The notes under the pieces were generated by a model, which was given only the letters and a program-made list of their open reading frames with translations, was not told the DNA's origin and did not search any database. A DNA stretch of 36,136 bases, taken from NCBI GenBank assembly GCA_000474255.1, contig BATO01000063.1, forward strand, positions 1 through 36,136. The letters run 5' to 3'. The translations under genes were made by a program, and so were the position numbers. Below, piece after piece: positions 29,012 to 36,136 of the stretch (positions within the stretch are counted from its first letter, which is position 1; the number at the start of each line of letters is the position of its first letter). The stretch is from Aquipseudomonas alcaligenes MRY13-0052 (lineage in GTDB: Bacteria; Pseudomonadota; Gammaproteobacteria; Pseudomonadales; Pseudomonadaceae).

Positions 29012-30697
29012 TTAGTGGACCAGCATGCCGGTGAAGACATAGGCCTGGGCCAGGGTGATCAGGCCGACGAAGGCGGCGAAGATCAGGCTGTGCTTCAGGG
29101 TGAAGCGGAACAGGTCCGATTCCTTGCCGACCATCCCGGTGGCGGCGCAGGCCACGGCGATGGACTGCGGCGAGATCATCTTGCCGGTCACGCCGCCGCT
29201 GGTGTTGGCGGCCACCAGCAGGGTGTCGTTGACGCCGATCTGGTGCGCAGTGGTGGATTGCAGGGAGCTGAACAGGGCGTTGGACGAGGTGTCCGAGCCG
29301 GTCAGGAAGACCCCCAGCCAGCCAAGGAAGGGCGAGAAGAACGGGAAGGCCGCACCGGTGCCGGCGAGGACCAGCGCCAGGGTGGTGGACATGCCCGAGT
29401 AGTTGGTGACGAAGGCGAAGGCCAGCACCATGCCGATGGAGAGGATCGGCCACTTCAGCTCGACCAGGGTTTCGCCAAAAATGGTCAGACCATTTTTAAC
29501 ATTGACCTTGAGTACCAGCATCGACAGCAGCGCGGAGAAGAAGATCGCGGTGCCGGTGGCGGAGATCGGGTCCAGCTTGAACACTGCCGGCATGGCCGTG
29601 GTGGCCGCGACGATGGGCGCGCCTTTGAGGACCAACTGGTCCAGGTGCGGGATGGCGAACATGAAGACGAACTGCTCCATGGCGCCGCCCGGGGCGAACA
29701 TCGCCTTGAAGGGCTTGAGGGTCCAGATGGTCACCAGCACGGTGAGGATCAGGAAGGGTGACCAGGCCTTGAGGATCTCGCCGAAGCTGTAGGGCGAAGG
29801 CTCGGTGCTGCGCGGGCCGCCGAAGCCGCCGAGAACCGCTGCGCCGCCGGATACGCCGGCCACTTCGGTGTTCTGCGCGCCGGCCGGTTGCCAGACCTTG
29901 AGGAACAGGGTCAGGGAAACCAGGCTGACCAGGGCGGAGGTGATGTCCGGCAGTTCCGGGCCGATGAAGTTGGAGGTGAAGTACTGGGTGATGGCGAAGC
30001 TGCCGCCGGCTACCAGGGCCGCGGGCCAGGTTTCCTTCACGCCGCGCCAGCCGTCCATCATCGCCACCAGCCAGAAGGGCACGAGGATCGACAGGAAGGG
30101 CAGTTGGCGGCCGGTCATGGCGCCGATCTTGAACGCGTCGATGCCGGTGACCTGGCCCGCAACGATGATCGGGATGCCCAGGGCGCCGAAGGCCACCGGT
30201 GCGGTGTTGGCGATCAGGCACAGGCCGGCGGCGTAGAGCGGGTTGAAGCCCAGGCCGACCAGCAGCGCGGCGGTGATGGCCACGGGGGCGCCGAAGCCGG
30301 CCGCACCTTCGAGGAAGGCGCCGAAGGAGAAGCCGATCAGCAGCACCTGCAGGCGCTGGTCACCGGTGATCGACAGCACCGAGCTGCGGATCACTTCGAA
30401 CTGGCCGCTCTTGACCGTGAGTTTGTAGAGGAACACCGCCGCGACGATGATCCAGGCGATCGGCCAGAGGCCATAGGCGAAGCCGTAGCCGGCCGCGGCG
30501 AAGGCCATGTCGGCGGGCATGTTGAAGGCGAAGATGGCGACGGCAAGTGCCAGCGCCAGGGTAATGGTGCCGGCGATGTGACCCTTGAGGCGGAACACGG
30601 CGAGGGCGAGGAAGAAGAACACGATCGGGATCACGGCGACGGCAGCGGACAGGCCGAGGCTGCCGAGAGGGGTGTAGATCTGTTGCCATGCTTGCAT
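29012..30697 (-). CDS. lldP: L-lactate permease
   Basis: The 561-residue inner-membrane importer for lactate (and glycolate), LctP family, probably a proton symporter. ATG 30697 ([20 protein letters not shown]) is preferred over the longer open frame because GGAG precedes it and it matches the family N-terminus. About 12 to 14 hydrophobic segments are visible. Typical motifs are [28 protein letters not shown], and at the end [13 protein letters not shown] with [20 protein letters not shown], both conserved in LldP. It is the first gene of lldPDE and is divergent from lldR. Confidence 0.96.
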   Translation of the reverse strand: MQAWQQIYTPLGSLGLSAAVAVIPIVFFFLALAVFRLKGHIAGTITLALALAVAIFAFNMPADMAFAAAGYGFAYGLWPIAWIIVAAVFLYKLTVKSGQFEVIRSSVLSITGDQRLQVLLIGFSFGAFLEGAAGFGAPVAITAALLVGLGFNPLYAAGLCLIANTAPVAFGALGIPIIVAGQVTGIDAFKIGAMTGRQLPFLSILVPFWLVAMMDGWRGVKETWPAALVAGGSFAITQYFTSNFIGPELPDITSALVSLVSLTLFLKVWQPAGAQNTEVAGVSGGAAVLGGFGGPRSTEPSPYSFGEILKAWSPFLILTVLVTIWTLKPFKAMFAPGGAMEQFVFMFAIPHLDQLVLKGAPIVAATTAMPAVFKLDPISATGTAIFFSALLSMLVLKVNVKNGLTIFGETLVELKWPILSIGMVLAFAFVTNYSGMSTTLALVLAGTGAAFPFFSPFLGWLGVFLTGSDTSSNALFSSLQSTTAHQIGVNDTLLVAANTSGGVTGKMISPQSIAVACAATGMVGKESDLFRFTLKHSLIFAAFVGLITLAQAYVFTGMLVH

Positions 30698-30803
30698 GGT
30701 GGTTGGCTCCGTAATTGTTTTTGGAGTGCCTGTGGGCCGTCCGGGTAGGCGCGACGCTTTTGGCGTTGCAGCAGGCATTGGCCGGATCTGGCGTACTTCG
30801 TCG

Positions 30804-30822
30804 AAATTGGTAATACCAATTT
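30804..30822. promoter_or_regulatory. LldR operator
   Basis: AAATTGGTA-A-TACCAATTT is a perfect 19-bp palindrome. It matches the known LldR/PdhR-type site (AATTGGTnnnACCAATT) and lies between the divergent lldP and lldR genes, overlapping the -10 of the proposed lldP promoter. Repression would be relieved by L-lactate. A second, weaker palindrome GGTAA-N5-TTACC lies at 30841-30855. Confidence 0.85.
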
Positions 30823-30846
30823 ACAAAATCGACGGCTCAGGGTAAA
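30818..30846 (-). promoter_or_regulatory. Proposed sigma-70 promoter of lldPDE
   Basis: On the minus strand TTTACC (30841-30846), 17 bp and TAAATT (30818-30823). The -10 overlaps the LldR palindrome, as needed for repression. The transcript would have a leader of about 110 nt. The rest of 30698-31013 holds only this control region. Confidence 0.4.
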
Positions 30847-31013
30847 AGTCTTACCGTGCGCATGTCAATTTCCTGTCCTACAACTTTGGTCGAGAGGGTT
30901 GTGATCGGGCTTTTCTTGTGCGCCGGACGGGGGCTGGTTAGGCTGCCGCCGGATATGCGCGGGCTACCGCGCCAGACTGCCCGGATGGGCTGTGGAAAAG
31001 AGGCGGGAGGGGT

Positions 31014-31781
31014 ATGGGATTTGGTCAGGTGCGTCAGCGCCGTCTGTCGGATGACATCGTCAGTCACCTGGAGTCGATGATCCTCGAAGGCACCCTGAAG
31101 GCCGGTGAGCGGCTGCCTGCGGAACGCCTGCTGGCGGAGCAGTTCGGGGTGTCCCGGCCGTCGCTGCGCGAGGCGATCCAGAAGCTGGTGGCCAAGGGTT
31201 TGCTGATCAGCCGCCAGGGCGGCGGCAACTATGTGTCCGCCGAGCTGGGCTCCACCTTCAGCGATCCGTTGCTGTCGCTGCTGGAAGGCAACCCGGATGC
31301 CCAGCGCGACCTGCTGGAGTTCCGCCACACGCTGGAGGGTTCATGCGCCTTCTATGCGGCGCAGCGCGCGACCTCGGTCGATCACGAACGCCTGCGCGAA
31401 GCCTTCGAGACGCTGCAGGCCTGCTACACGCCCGGCAGCAAGGCGACCCGGGAAGAGGAGGGTGCCGCCGATGCGCGCTTCCACCTGGCGATCGCCGAAG
31501 CCAGCCACAACGCCGTGCTGCTGCACACCATCCGCGGCTTGTTCGAACTGCTCAAGCACAACGTGGTCACCAATATTGGAGGCATGTACCTGCAGCGCGG
31601 CGAGACCCGCGACATGCTGATGAGGCAGCACCGGGCGTTGTTCGAGGCGATCGTCGAGCGACGTGCCGAGGAGGCGCGGGAAATCTCGCACCAGCACATC
31701 GATTACGTGCAGGAGGTCTTGGCGGAAGGGCAGCTGGAAGCGCTACGGATGGAACGCGCGCAACGCAGGCAGGGAATCTGA
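31014..31781 (+). CDS. lldR: GntR/FadR-family regulator of lactate utilisation
   Basis: The 255-residue protein has a winged HTH at about 10-75 (ILEGTLKAGERLPAERLLAE, SRPSLREAIQKL, QGGGNYVS) and an all-helical FCD effector domain at about 95-235. The FCD metal/ligand residues appear in DARFHLAIAEASHN, MRQHRALFEAI and SHQHIDYV. It should repress lldPDE from the palindrome at 30804-30822 and release it on binding lactate. The divergent position next to lldP supports this. ATG 31014 sits close behind GGGAGGGG; a GTG at 31029 is possible. Its end faces the smpB end, with 45 bp between. Confidence 0.9.
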   Translation: MGFGQVRQRRLSDDIVSHLESMILEGTLKAGERLPAERLLAEQFGVSRPSLREAIQKLVAKGLLISRQGGGNYVSAELGSTFSDPLLSLLEGNPDAQRDLLEFRHTLEGSCAFYAAQRATSVDHERLREAFETLQACYTPGSKATREEEGAADARFHLAIAEASHNAVLLHTIRGLFELLKHNVVTNIGGMYLQRGETRDMLMRQHRALFEAIVERRAEEAREISHQHIDYVQEVLAEGQLEALRMERAQRRQGI

Positions 31782-31826
31782 AGCATCAGCCTTGCGGCTG
31801 GAGCGGCGACCGGCGTGGGTCGGCGC

Positions 31827-32309
31827 TCAGTCTTCCTTGCCTTTGGTGCGCATGACGCGGGCGATCTCGCGATCGGAGTCGCGCTCCTTCTCGGTGGCGC
31901 GCTTGTCGAATTCCTTCTTGCCCTTGACCAGTGCGATCTCGCACTTGACCAGGTGGGCCTTCCAGTAGAGCGACAGTGCCACGCAGGCATAACCCTTCTG
32001 CTGGACCGCGCCGATCAGCTTGCTCAGTTCGCGCTTGTGCAGCAGCAGTTTGCGCGTACGGACCGGGTCGGCGATCACGTGGGTGCTGGCGGTTTTCAGG
32101 GGCGTGAAGTGGCTGCCGAGCAACCAGGCTTCGCCGTCCTTGAGCAACACGTAGCTGTCCACCAGTTGGGCTTTGCCGGCGCGCAGACTCTTGACCTCCC
32201 AGCCTGCGAGAGCCATGCCGGCCTCGAAGCGCTGTTCGACGAAGTAGTCATGCAGAGCCTTCTTGTTCTGCGCGATGGTGCCTTGGGGATGTTTCTTTTG
32301 CTTAGCCAT
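31827..32309 (-). CDS. smpB: SsrA-binding protein SmpB
   Basis: The 160-residue protein binds the tRNA-like domain of tmRNA, brings it to stalled ribosomes and mimics the codon-anticodon arm. It has the family core ([73 protein letters not shown]) and the basic C-terminal tail that enters the mRNA channel. ATG 32309 is chosen over the longer open frame from the family N-terminus [24 protein letters not shown] lies only ten bases before it. The partner RNA ssrA is at 3958-4332. Confidence 0.97.
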   Translation of the reverse strand: MAKQKKHPQGTIAQNKKALHDYFVEQRFEAGMALAGWEVKSLRAGKAQLVDSYVLLKDGEAWLLGSHFTPLKTASTHVIADPVRTRKLLLHKRELSKLIGAVQQKGYACVALSLYWKAHLVKCEIALVKGKKEFDKRATEKERDSDREIARVMRTKGKED

Positions 32310-32318
32310 AGGCGCGGC

Positions 32319-32324
32319 ATTATA
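32319..32324 (-). promoter_or_regulatory. Consensus -10 box very close to smpB start
   Basis: The complement reads TATAAT (consensus), ending nine bases before the smpB ATG, with no clear -35 and no ribosome site between. If used, the transcript would have almost no leader. Confidence 0.4.
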
Positions 32325-32360
32325 GGGAGTCCCAGGCGAGGCCGCTACGGCGGCGTAGGC

Positions 32361-32389
32361 TTGAGCGCGAGGGGTGAATCCCTGACAAT
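32361..32389 (+). promoter_or_regulatory. Proposed promoter of ratA-rnfH
   Basis: TTGAGC (32361-32366), 17 bp, GACAAT (32384-32389), about 70 bases before ratA, in the divergent gap to smpB. Confidence 0.45.
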
Positions 32390-32460
32390 GCGCGCTCTTT
32401 TTTTGACCAGCCGTGTTGCTCGCTCCGGTGCAGCCGACTGACCGACGTTCAGAGGCCCAG

Positions 32461-32895
32461 ATGACCACCCATATCCAGCGCTCCGCTCTGCTGCCGTACC
32501 CTGCGCAGGCGCTCTACGATCTGGTCAACGACGTGGCGAGATACCCCGAGTTCCTGCCCTGGTGCTCCTCCAGCGAAGTGCTGGAAGTGAGCGAAACCGA
32601 GATGGTCGCCAGCCTCGGTGTGGCCAAGGGCGGGCTCAGTCAGCGCTTCGTCACCCGCAACCGGCTGGTACCGGGGCAGGTGATCGAAATGAACCTGGAA
32701 GAAGGCCCATTCAGCGAGCTGCACGGCGTGTGGAACTTCAAGGCGCTGGGCGAGAAGGCCTGCAAGATCAGCCTGGATCTGTCGTTCGACTACGCCGGCC
32801 CCATCGTCAAGGCGACCCTCGGGCCGCTGTTCAATCAGGCCGCGAATACCCTGGTCGACGCTTTCTGTCAGCGGGCCAAGCAGCTTCATGGCTGA
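32461..32895 (+). CDS. ratA: RatA/Coq10-type START-domain protein
   Basis: The protein has 144 residues from ATG 32461 ([20 protein letters not shown]), with GAGG upstream. A single polyketide-cyclase/START fold covers the chain: [20 protein letters not shown] is the family signature, and a C-terminal helix packs the ligand cavity ([19 protein letters not shown]). In E. coli RatA blocks 70S ribosome assembly by binding 50S subunits, while the related Coq10 binds ubiquinone; which applies here cannot be read from sequence. It overlaps rnfH by eight bases (ATGGCTGA), so the two are co-translated. Confidence 0.92.
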   Translation: MTTHIQRSALLPYPAQALYDLVNDVARYPEFLPWCSSSEVLEVSETEMVASLGVAKGGLSQRFVTRNRLVPGQVIEMNLEEGPFSELHGVWNFKALGEKACKISLDLSFDYAGPIVKATLGPLFNQAANTLVDAFCQRAKQLHG

Positions 32896-33199
32896 GTCGA
32901 TCGGTATCGAAGTCGTCTGTGCGCTGGCCGATCGTCAGCGCTTGCTGAGCCTGGAGGTGGCCGTGGGCGCTACGGCGCGTGCGGCAGTGATGGCGTCAGG
33001 GCTGGCGGCGGAGTTCCCCGAGCTGGATCTGGCCACCTGCCCGCTGGGAATTTTTGGCAAGGCGCTGGCCAATCCCGAGTCGCGTGTGCTGGAGGAGGGG
33101 GATCGCATCGAGATCTACCGCCCGCTGCTCGCCGACCCGAAGGAAGTGCGCAAGCTCCGCGCGGCCCGTGCCGCCCAGACGCGGTCGGGAGAGGAATAA
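32888..33199 (+). CDS. rnfH: RnfH/RatB-family ubiquitin-fold protein
   Basis: The protein has 103 residues from ATG 32888, inside the end of ratA. The RnfH domain fills it: SIGIEVVCALADRQRLLSLE, CPLGIFGKALANPESRVLEE and GDRIEIYRPLLADPKEVRKL, the last two being the hallmark motifs. The basic, Ala/Arg-rich tail is variable in the family. It forms a two-gene unit with ratA. Its biochemical role is unknown; the name comes from linkage to rnf genes in other bacteria. Confidence 0.92.
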   Translation: MAESIGIEVVCALADRQRLLSLEVAVGATARAAVMASGLAAEFPELDLATCPLGIFGKALANPESRVLEEGDRIEIYRPLLADPKEVRKLRAARAAQTRSGEE

Positions 33200-33228
33200 G
33201 GCGGCGGATTGCATAACAGGCGCCCATG

Positions 33229-33258
33229 AAAAAGCCCGGAACCAGTCCGGGCTTTTTT
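33229..33258. terminator. Bidirectional terminator between rnfH and bamE
   Basis: AAAAAGCCCGGA (33229-33240) pairs with TCCGGGCTTTTT (33246-33257). It serves both convergent genes. Confidence 0.92.
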
Positions 33259-33269
33259 CTGCGCAGTGA

Positions 33270-33791
33270 TTACTGCGGCGAGGTTTCCAGCGGCTCGGGC
33301 GTGGGCACCGGTACGGTTTCCACCTGGTCCACTTCCTTCTGGATCTGCTCGAGCAGCGAGCCGGGCTTCGGCTTCTCTTCCTGCTGTTGCTGGGCAGGCT
33401 TCTCGCTCTTCACTTCGGTGCTGCCGTCGCTGCCGAGAATGGCTTCGTCGCGGCTCACGCCAGGCATGAAGTCACCGGCCAGGCCGACCAGTTGGTCGCT
33501 GCCGTCGAACACCAGGCTGACGCGCTCCTGCTGGCGCTCACCGCCGCCGGGCTGGATGCTGTAGAGGTAATCCCAACGGTTGGCGTGGAAGGTGTCGGTG
33601 ATCAGCGGGTTGCCCATGATAAACCTCACTTGTCGCCGGGTCATTCCGGGCTTCAACTGGTCTATCATGTCCTGCGTCACGACATTGCCCTGCTGGATGT
33701 CGATTTTGTAAACCCCGGGGAATGAACAGCCGGCGAGTGCGACCAGACCTGCGAAGGTGAGGCTGGTCAGCAAGAGCTTGGTGTTTTGCAT
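33270..33791 (-). CDS. bamE: Outer-membrane assembly lipoprotein BamE (OmlA)
   Basis: The 173-residue lipoprotein is a subunit of the BAM complex that inserts beta-barrel proteins, such as TpsB here, into the outer membrane. The signal peptide [20 protein letters not shown] ends in lipobox LAGC with Cys 22. The SmpA/OmlA fold has [40 protein letters not shown] and [10 protein letters not shown]. After about residue 120 comes a Pro/Glu/Gln-rich tail, probably disordered and longer than in E. coli BamE. ATG 33791 is set by the signal peptide, and the gene is divergent from fur, as known in Pseudomonas. Confidence 0.95.
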   Translation of the reverse strand: MQNTKLLLTSLTFAGLVALAGCSFPGVYKIDIQQGNVVTQDMIDQLKPGMTRRQVRFIMGNPLITDTFHANRWDYLYSIQPGGGERQQERVSLVFDGSDQLVGLAGDFMPGVSRDEAILGSDGSTEVKSEKPAQQQQEEKPKPGSLLEQIQKEVDQVETVPVPTPEPLETSPQ

Positions 33792-33812
33792 CGGTGGGTG
33801 ACTTCCACTATC

Positions 33813-33841
33813 TTGGCTGGGCAACGAAAATCCGATCATAC
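33813..33841 (+). promoter_or_regulatory. Proposed fur promoter
   Basis: TTGGCT (33813-33818), 17 bp, TCATAC (33836-33841), 46 bp before the fur ATG in the divergent gap to bamE. I see no clear Fur box (GATAATGATAATCATTATC type) in the gap. Confidence 0.4.
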
Positions 33842-33887
33842 CCGCATTAAGGGAAGCTGCGAAGCAGCGTCCACGAGAAAGCTGACC

Positions 33888-34292
33888 ATGGTTGAAAATA
33901 ACGAACTTCGCAAAGCCGGCCTCAAGGTGACCCTGCCTCGAGTCAAGATCCTGCAGATGCTTGACTCCACCGAGCAGCGCCACATGAGTGCCGAAGATGT
34001 CTACAAGGCACTGATGGAGGCGGGTGAGGACGTGGGGTTGGCGACTGTCTACCGCGTGCTGACCCAATTCGAGGCTGCCGGTCTCGTGGTGCGCCACAAC
34101 TTCGATGGCGGCCACGCCGTCTTCGAGCTGGCCGACGGCGGCCACCACGACCATATGGTCTGTGTCGATAGCGGTGAAGTGATCGAGTTCTTCGATACCG
34201 AGATCGAGAAACGCCAGAAAGAGATCGTCAAGGAGCATGGCTTCGAGCTGGTCGATCACAATCTGGTGCTGTACGTGCGCAAGAAAAAATAA
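33888..34292 (+). CDS. fur: Ferric uptake regulator Fur
   Basis: The 134-residue protein has the length of P. aeruginosa Fur. With Fe(II) it represses iron-uptake genes. The N-terminal winged helix has [18 protein letters not shown] and [20 protein letters not shown]. The dimerisation domain has metal ligands in FDGGHAVFE and [17 protein letters not shown] (H86, H87, H89, C92, E100) and a late H near DHNLVLY. Only one Cys (92) is present where E. coli Fur has CxxC, as in other Pseudomonas Fur proteins. ATG 33888 starts [15 protein letters not shown], the family N-terminus; the longer open frame upstream is not used. It is followed by a bidirectional terminator and recN in the opposite direction. 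Confidence 0.97.
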   Translation: MVENNELRKAGLKVTLPRVKILQMLDSTEQRHMSAEDVYKALMEAGEDVGLATVYRVLTQFEAAGLVVRHNFDGGHAVFELADGGHHDHMVCVDSGEVIEFFDTEIEKRQKEIVKEHGFELVDHNLVLYVRKKK

Positions 34293-34314
34293 GCGCGCTG
34301 CCAGCCAGAAACGA

Positions 34315-34342
34315 AAGAAGGCGACCCTCGGGTCGCCTTCTT
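34315..34342. terminator. Bidirectional terminator between fur and recN
   Basis: AAGAAGGCGACC (34315-34326) pairs perfectly with GGTCGCCTTCTT (34331-34342) around CTCG; TCGTTTT follows on the plus strand. Confidence 0.9.
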
Positions 34343-34362
34343 CGTTTTCGCGCATTGGGAAG

Positions 34363-36036
34363 TCAGCCCTGGGCGCTGGTGATCATTTTCCTGGCGTGGG
34401 CGATGGATTCGTCGGTGAGGTCGAGTCCGCCAAGCATGCGCGCGATCTCCTCGATGCGCGCGGCTTCGGTGAGGTTGGAGACGGCGGTGCGGGTTTCCTT
34501 GCTGCCGCGCAGCTTGTGCACGAACAGGTGGTTGTGACCCTGTGCTGCTACCTGCGGCAAGTGGGTGACGGTGAGCACCTGGCCGCGCTCGCCGAGGCGG
34601 CGCAGCAGTTGCCCGACCACTTCGGCGGTGGGGCCGCCGATGCCCACGTCCACTTCGTCGAAGACCAGGGTCGGTACCCGTGAGGTCTGGGCGGTGATCA
34701 CCTGGATGGCCAGGCTGATACGCGAGAGTTCGCCACCCGAGGCGACCTTCGCCAGTGCCTTGAGGGGTTGGCCGGGGTTGGCGCTGACCAGGAACTCGAC
34801 CTGCTCCATGCCGTTGGCCTGCGGATCCTGTGCCGGCAACGGGTGCAGCTCGACGGTGAAGCGCCCGCCGGGCATGCCCAGACGCTGCATTTCCACCTCC
34901 ACGGCCTTGGCCAGCTTGCCGGCGGATTTGCCGCGCAGTTTGCTCAGCTCCGCCGCCTTGGTCTGGTAGTGACGGGTGTAGGACTCGAGTTCTTCGGTCA
35001 GGCGCTCGACGGCTTCGTCATCGGCATTCAGCGCTTCGATCTCTTCCAGCAGGGATTGCTGCAGGTTGGCCAGCTCACTCGGGTGTACGCGGTGCTTGCG
35101 TGCCAGCGTATAGATGCTGTCGAGGCGCTCTTCCAGTTGCTGCTGGCGCTGCGGGTCGGCGTCGAAGTGATCGATGAAGCGATTGATCTCGCCAACCGCT
35201 TCCTCCACCTGGATCTGGGCGCTGGCCAGCAGGTTGACGGCTTCGGCGATGGCACCCTGCTGGGTGTTGAAGGCGGTGAGGCGGTTGAGGCTGGAGGTGA
35301 GGGCGCTGAGCACGTTGCCGGCGTCGCTTTCGCTGCACATGTCCAGCACCTGGCGGCAGCCGGCGAGCAGGCTTTCGGCGTTGGAGAGGTTCTTGTGCTC
35401 CTGCTCCAGCTGGTCGAGTTCGGATTCGCCGAGGGCCAGGTTCTCCAGCTCTTCCAACTGATAGCTGAGCAACTGGTGGCGGGCACGCTGTTCTTCGCCG
35501 CTGCGCGACAGACGCTCCAGCTCCTGGCGGGTCTGCTTCCAGCGCTGCGCGGCGAGCTGGACCTGGCGGGCCAGTTCGCTGGCGCTGGCGAATTCGTCGA
35601 GCAGGCGGCGGTGGGTGTCGAGCTTGAGCAGGGACTGGTGCTCGTGCTGGCTGTGGATGTCGATCAGCAGCTCGCCCAGGGTCTTGAGGTCGCCCTGGGG
35701 GCAGGGGGTGCCATTTATATACGCGCGCGAGCGGCCTTCGGCGGTGATGACCCGGCGCAGGATGCAGGGGCCGTCGTTGTCCAGGTCGCGCTCGGCGAGC
35801 CAGGTGCGGGCCTCGGGGATGTCGTGGAGGTCGAAGCTGGCGAGGATGTCGGCCTTGTCCGCGCCGGGGCGCACCACGCCGCTGTCGGCGCGGTCGCCCA
35901 GGGTCAGGCCGAGTGCGTCGAGCATGATCGACTTGCCTGCACCGGTCTCGCCGGTGATCACCGACATGCCGCCGGCGAGTTCGAGATCGAGGTGTTCGAC
36001 GATGGCGTAGTTGTGAACGGAAAGGTGGACCAGCAT
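34363..36036 (-). CDS. recN: DNA repair protein RecN
   Basis: The 557-residue SMC-like ATPase acts in recombinational repair of double-strand breaks. Walker A GETGAGKS is at about residues 29-36. Long coiled-coil arms occupy the middle (about 155-360, heptads rich in Leu/Glu/Gln). The C-terminal half has the signature [15 protein letters not shown] and Walker [14 protein letters not shown] with the D-loop following. The length is typical. ATG 36036 has GGGAG about eight bases upstream. A LexA box lies 22 bp upstream. Confidence 0.97.
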   Translation of the reverse strand: MLVHLSVHNYAIVEHLDLELAGGMSVITGETGAGKSIMLDALGLTLGDRADSGVVRPGADKADILASFDLHDIPEARTWLAERDLDNDGPCILRRVITAEGRSRAYINGTPCPQGDLKTLGELLIDIHSQHEHQSLLKLDTHRRLLDEFASASELARQVQLAAQRWKQTRQELERLSRSGEEQRARHQLLSYQLEELENLALGESELDQLEQEHKNLSNAESLLAGCRQVLDMCSESDAGNVLSALTSSLNRLTAFNTQQGAIAEAVNLLASAQIQVEEAVGEINRFIDHFDADPQRQQQLEERLDSIYTLARKHRVHPSELANLQQSLLEEIEALNADDEAVERLTEELESYTRHYQTKAAELSKLRGKSAGKLAKAVEVEMQRLGMPGGRFTVELHPLPAQDPQANGMEQVEFLVSANPGQPLKALAKVASGGELSRISLAIQVITAQTSRVPTLVFDEVDVGIGGPTAEVVGQLLRRLGERGQVLTVTHLPQVAAQGHNHLFVHKLRGSKETRTAVSNLTEAARIEEIARMLGGLDLTDESIAHARKMITSAQG

Positions 36037-36058
36037 GGCGGCACTCCCAGGGCGATGG

Positions 36059-36074
36059 CTGGGTATTTATACAG
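36059..36074. promoter_or_regulatory. LexA (SOS) box of recN
   Basis: CTGTATAAATACCCAG on the minus strand is CTG-N10-CAG with an AT-rich centre. It overlaps the recN -10, so LexA would block the promoter until DNA damage. Confidence 0.88.
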
Positions 36075-36095
36075 TGTTTGTTTTCCGCCTGACAA
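36066..36095 (-). promoter_or_regulatory. recN promoter
   Basis: TTGTCA (complement of 36090-36095), 18 bp, TATAAA (complement of 36066-36071). The -10 lies inside the LexA box. Confidence 0.6.
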
Positions 36096-36107
36096 TCACC
36101 CCTCCCC

Positions 36108-36136
36108 CTTGAACCGACAAATTGCGACCCCATATA
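36108..36136 (+). promoter_or_regulatory. Sigma-32 heat-shock promoter, probably of grpE outside the window
   Basis: CTTGAA (36108-36113), 14 bp, CCCCATATA (36128-36136), close to the sigma-32 consensus CTTGAAA-N11-15-CCCCATnT. It reads rightwards out of the window. grpE is the usual divergent neighbour of recN in Pseudomonas; the gene itself is not seen. Confidence 0.7.

Overview
The window looks like a chromosome segment of a Pseudomonas (sensu lato). The GC content is high. The order lldE-lldD-lldP / lldR / smpB / ratA-rnfH / bamE(omlA) / fur / recN is the one known from pseudomonads. Fur has the single-cysteine HHDHMVCVD motif of Pseudomonas Fur, and the tmRNA tag (ANDDNYGAALAA) is of Pseudomonas type. 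I cannot name the species.

Layout. (1) 1-3.96 kb is accessory DNA: the end of an unidentified gene, an XRE regulator, a membrane-anchored Cys-containing orphan protein, two paralogous small repressor-like proteins, a divergent operator, an excisionase-like gene and a string of small ORFs. The string ends in a 68-aa protein resembling RsmN, the rearranged CsrA-family regulator. An XRE gene then sits between two 58/59-bp direct repeats made from the ssrA terminator and the last six bases of ssrA. This looks like a decayed or minimal phage-like element, or stacked elements, inserted at the 3' end of ssrA. (2) 3.96-7.4 kb holds ssrA (tmRNA, minus strand) and a hybrid sensor kinase (plus strand). 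(3) 7.4-8.65 kb has two tandem, separately terminated genes for small exported paralogous proteins among REP-like palindromes. (4) 8.65-24.4 kb is a two-partner secretion locus on the minus strand: a 4,695-aa FHA/LktA-like exoprotein (tpsA) followed, with a 14-nt overlap, by its Omp85-family transporter (tpsB). (5) 24.8-31.8 kb is the lactate system: the minus-strand operon lldP-lldD-lldE and the divergent repressor lldR, with a perfect LldR-type palindrome between them. (6) 31.8-36.1 kb is core genome: smpB, ratA-rnfH, bamE, fur and recN with a LexA box, and at the very end a sigma-32 promoter reading out of the window, probably towards grpE.

How the parts work together. ssrA and smpB encode the two parts of the trans-translation ribosome-rescue system and lie about 27.5 kb apart. 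LldP imports lactate and LldD and LldE oxidise the L and D isomers into the respiratory chain, under LldR. TpsA is exported by Sec and threaded through TpsB to the cell surface, where it should act as a very long beta-helical adhesin; it has no recognisable C-terminal toxin domain. The most novel-looking items are the RsmN-like gene in the accessory region, the duplicated ssrA terminator around an XRE gene, and the architecture of the giant exoprotein, with about 29 units of about 54 residues, helical insertions and a shared insertion in two units.
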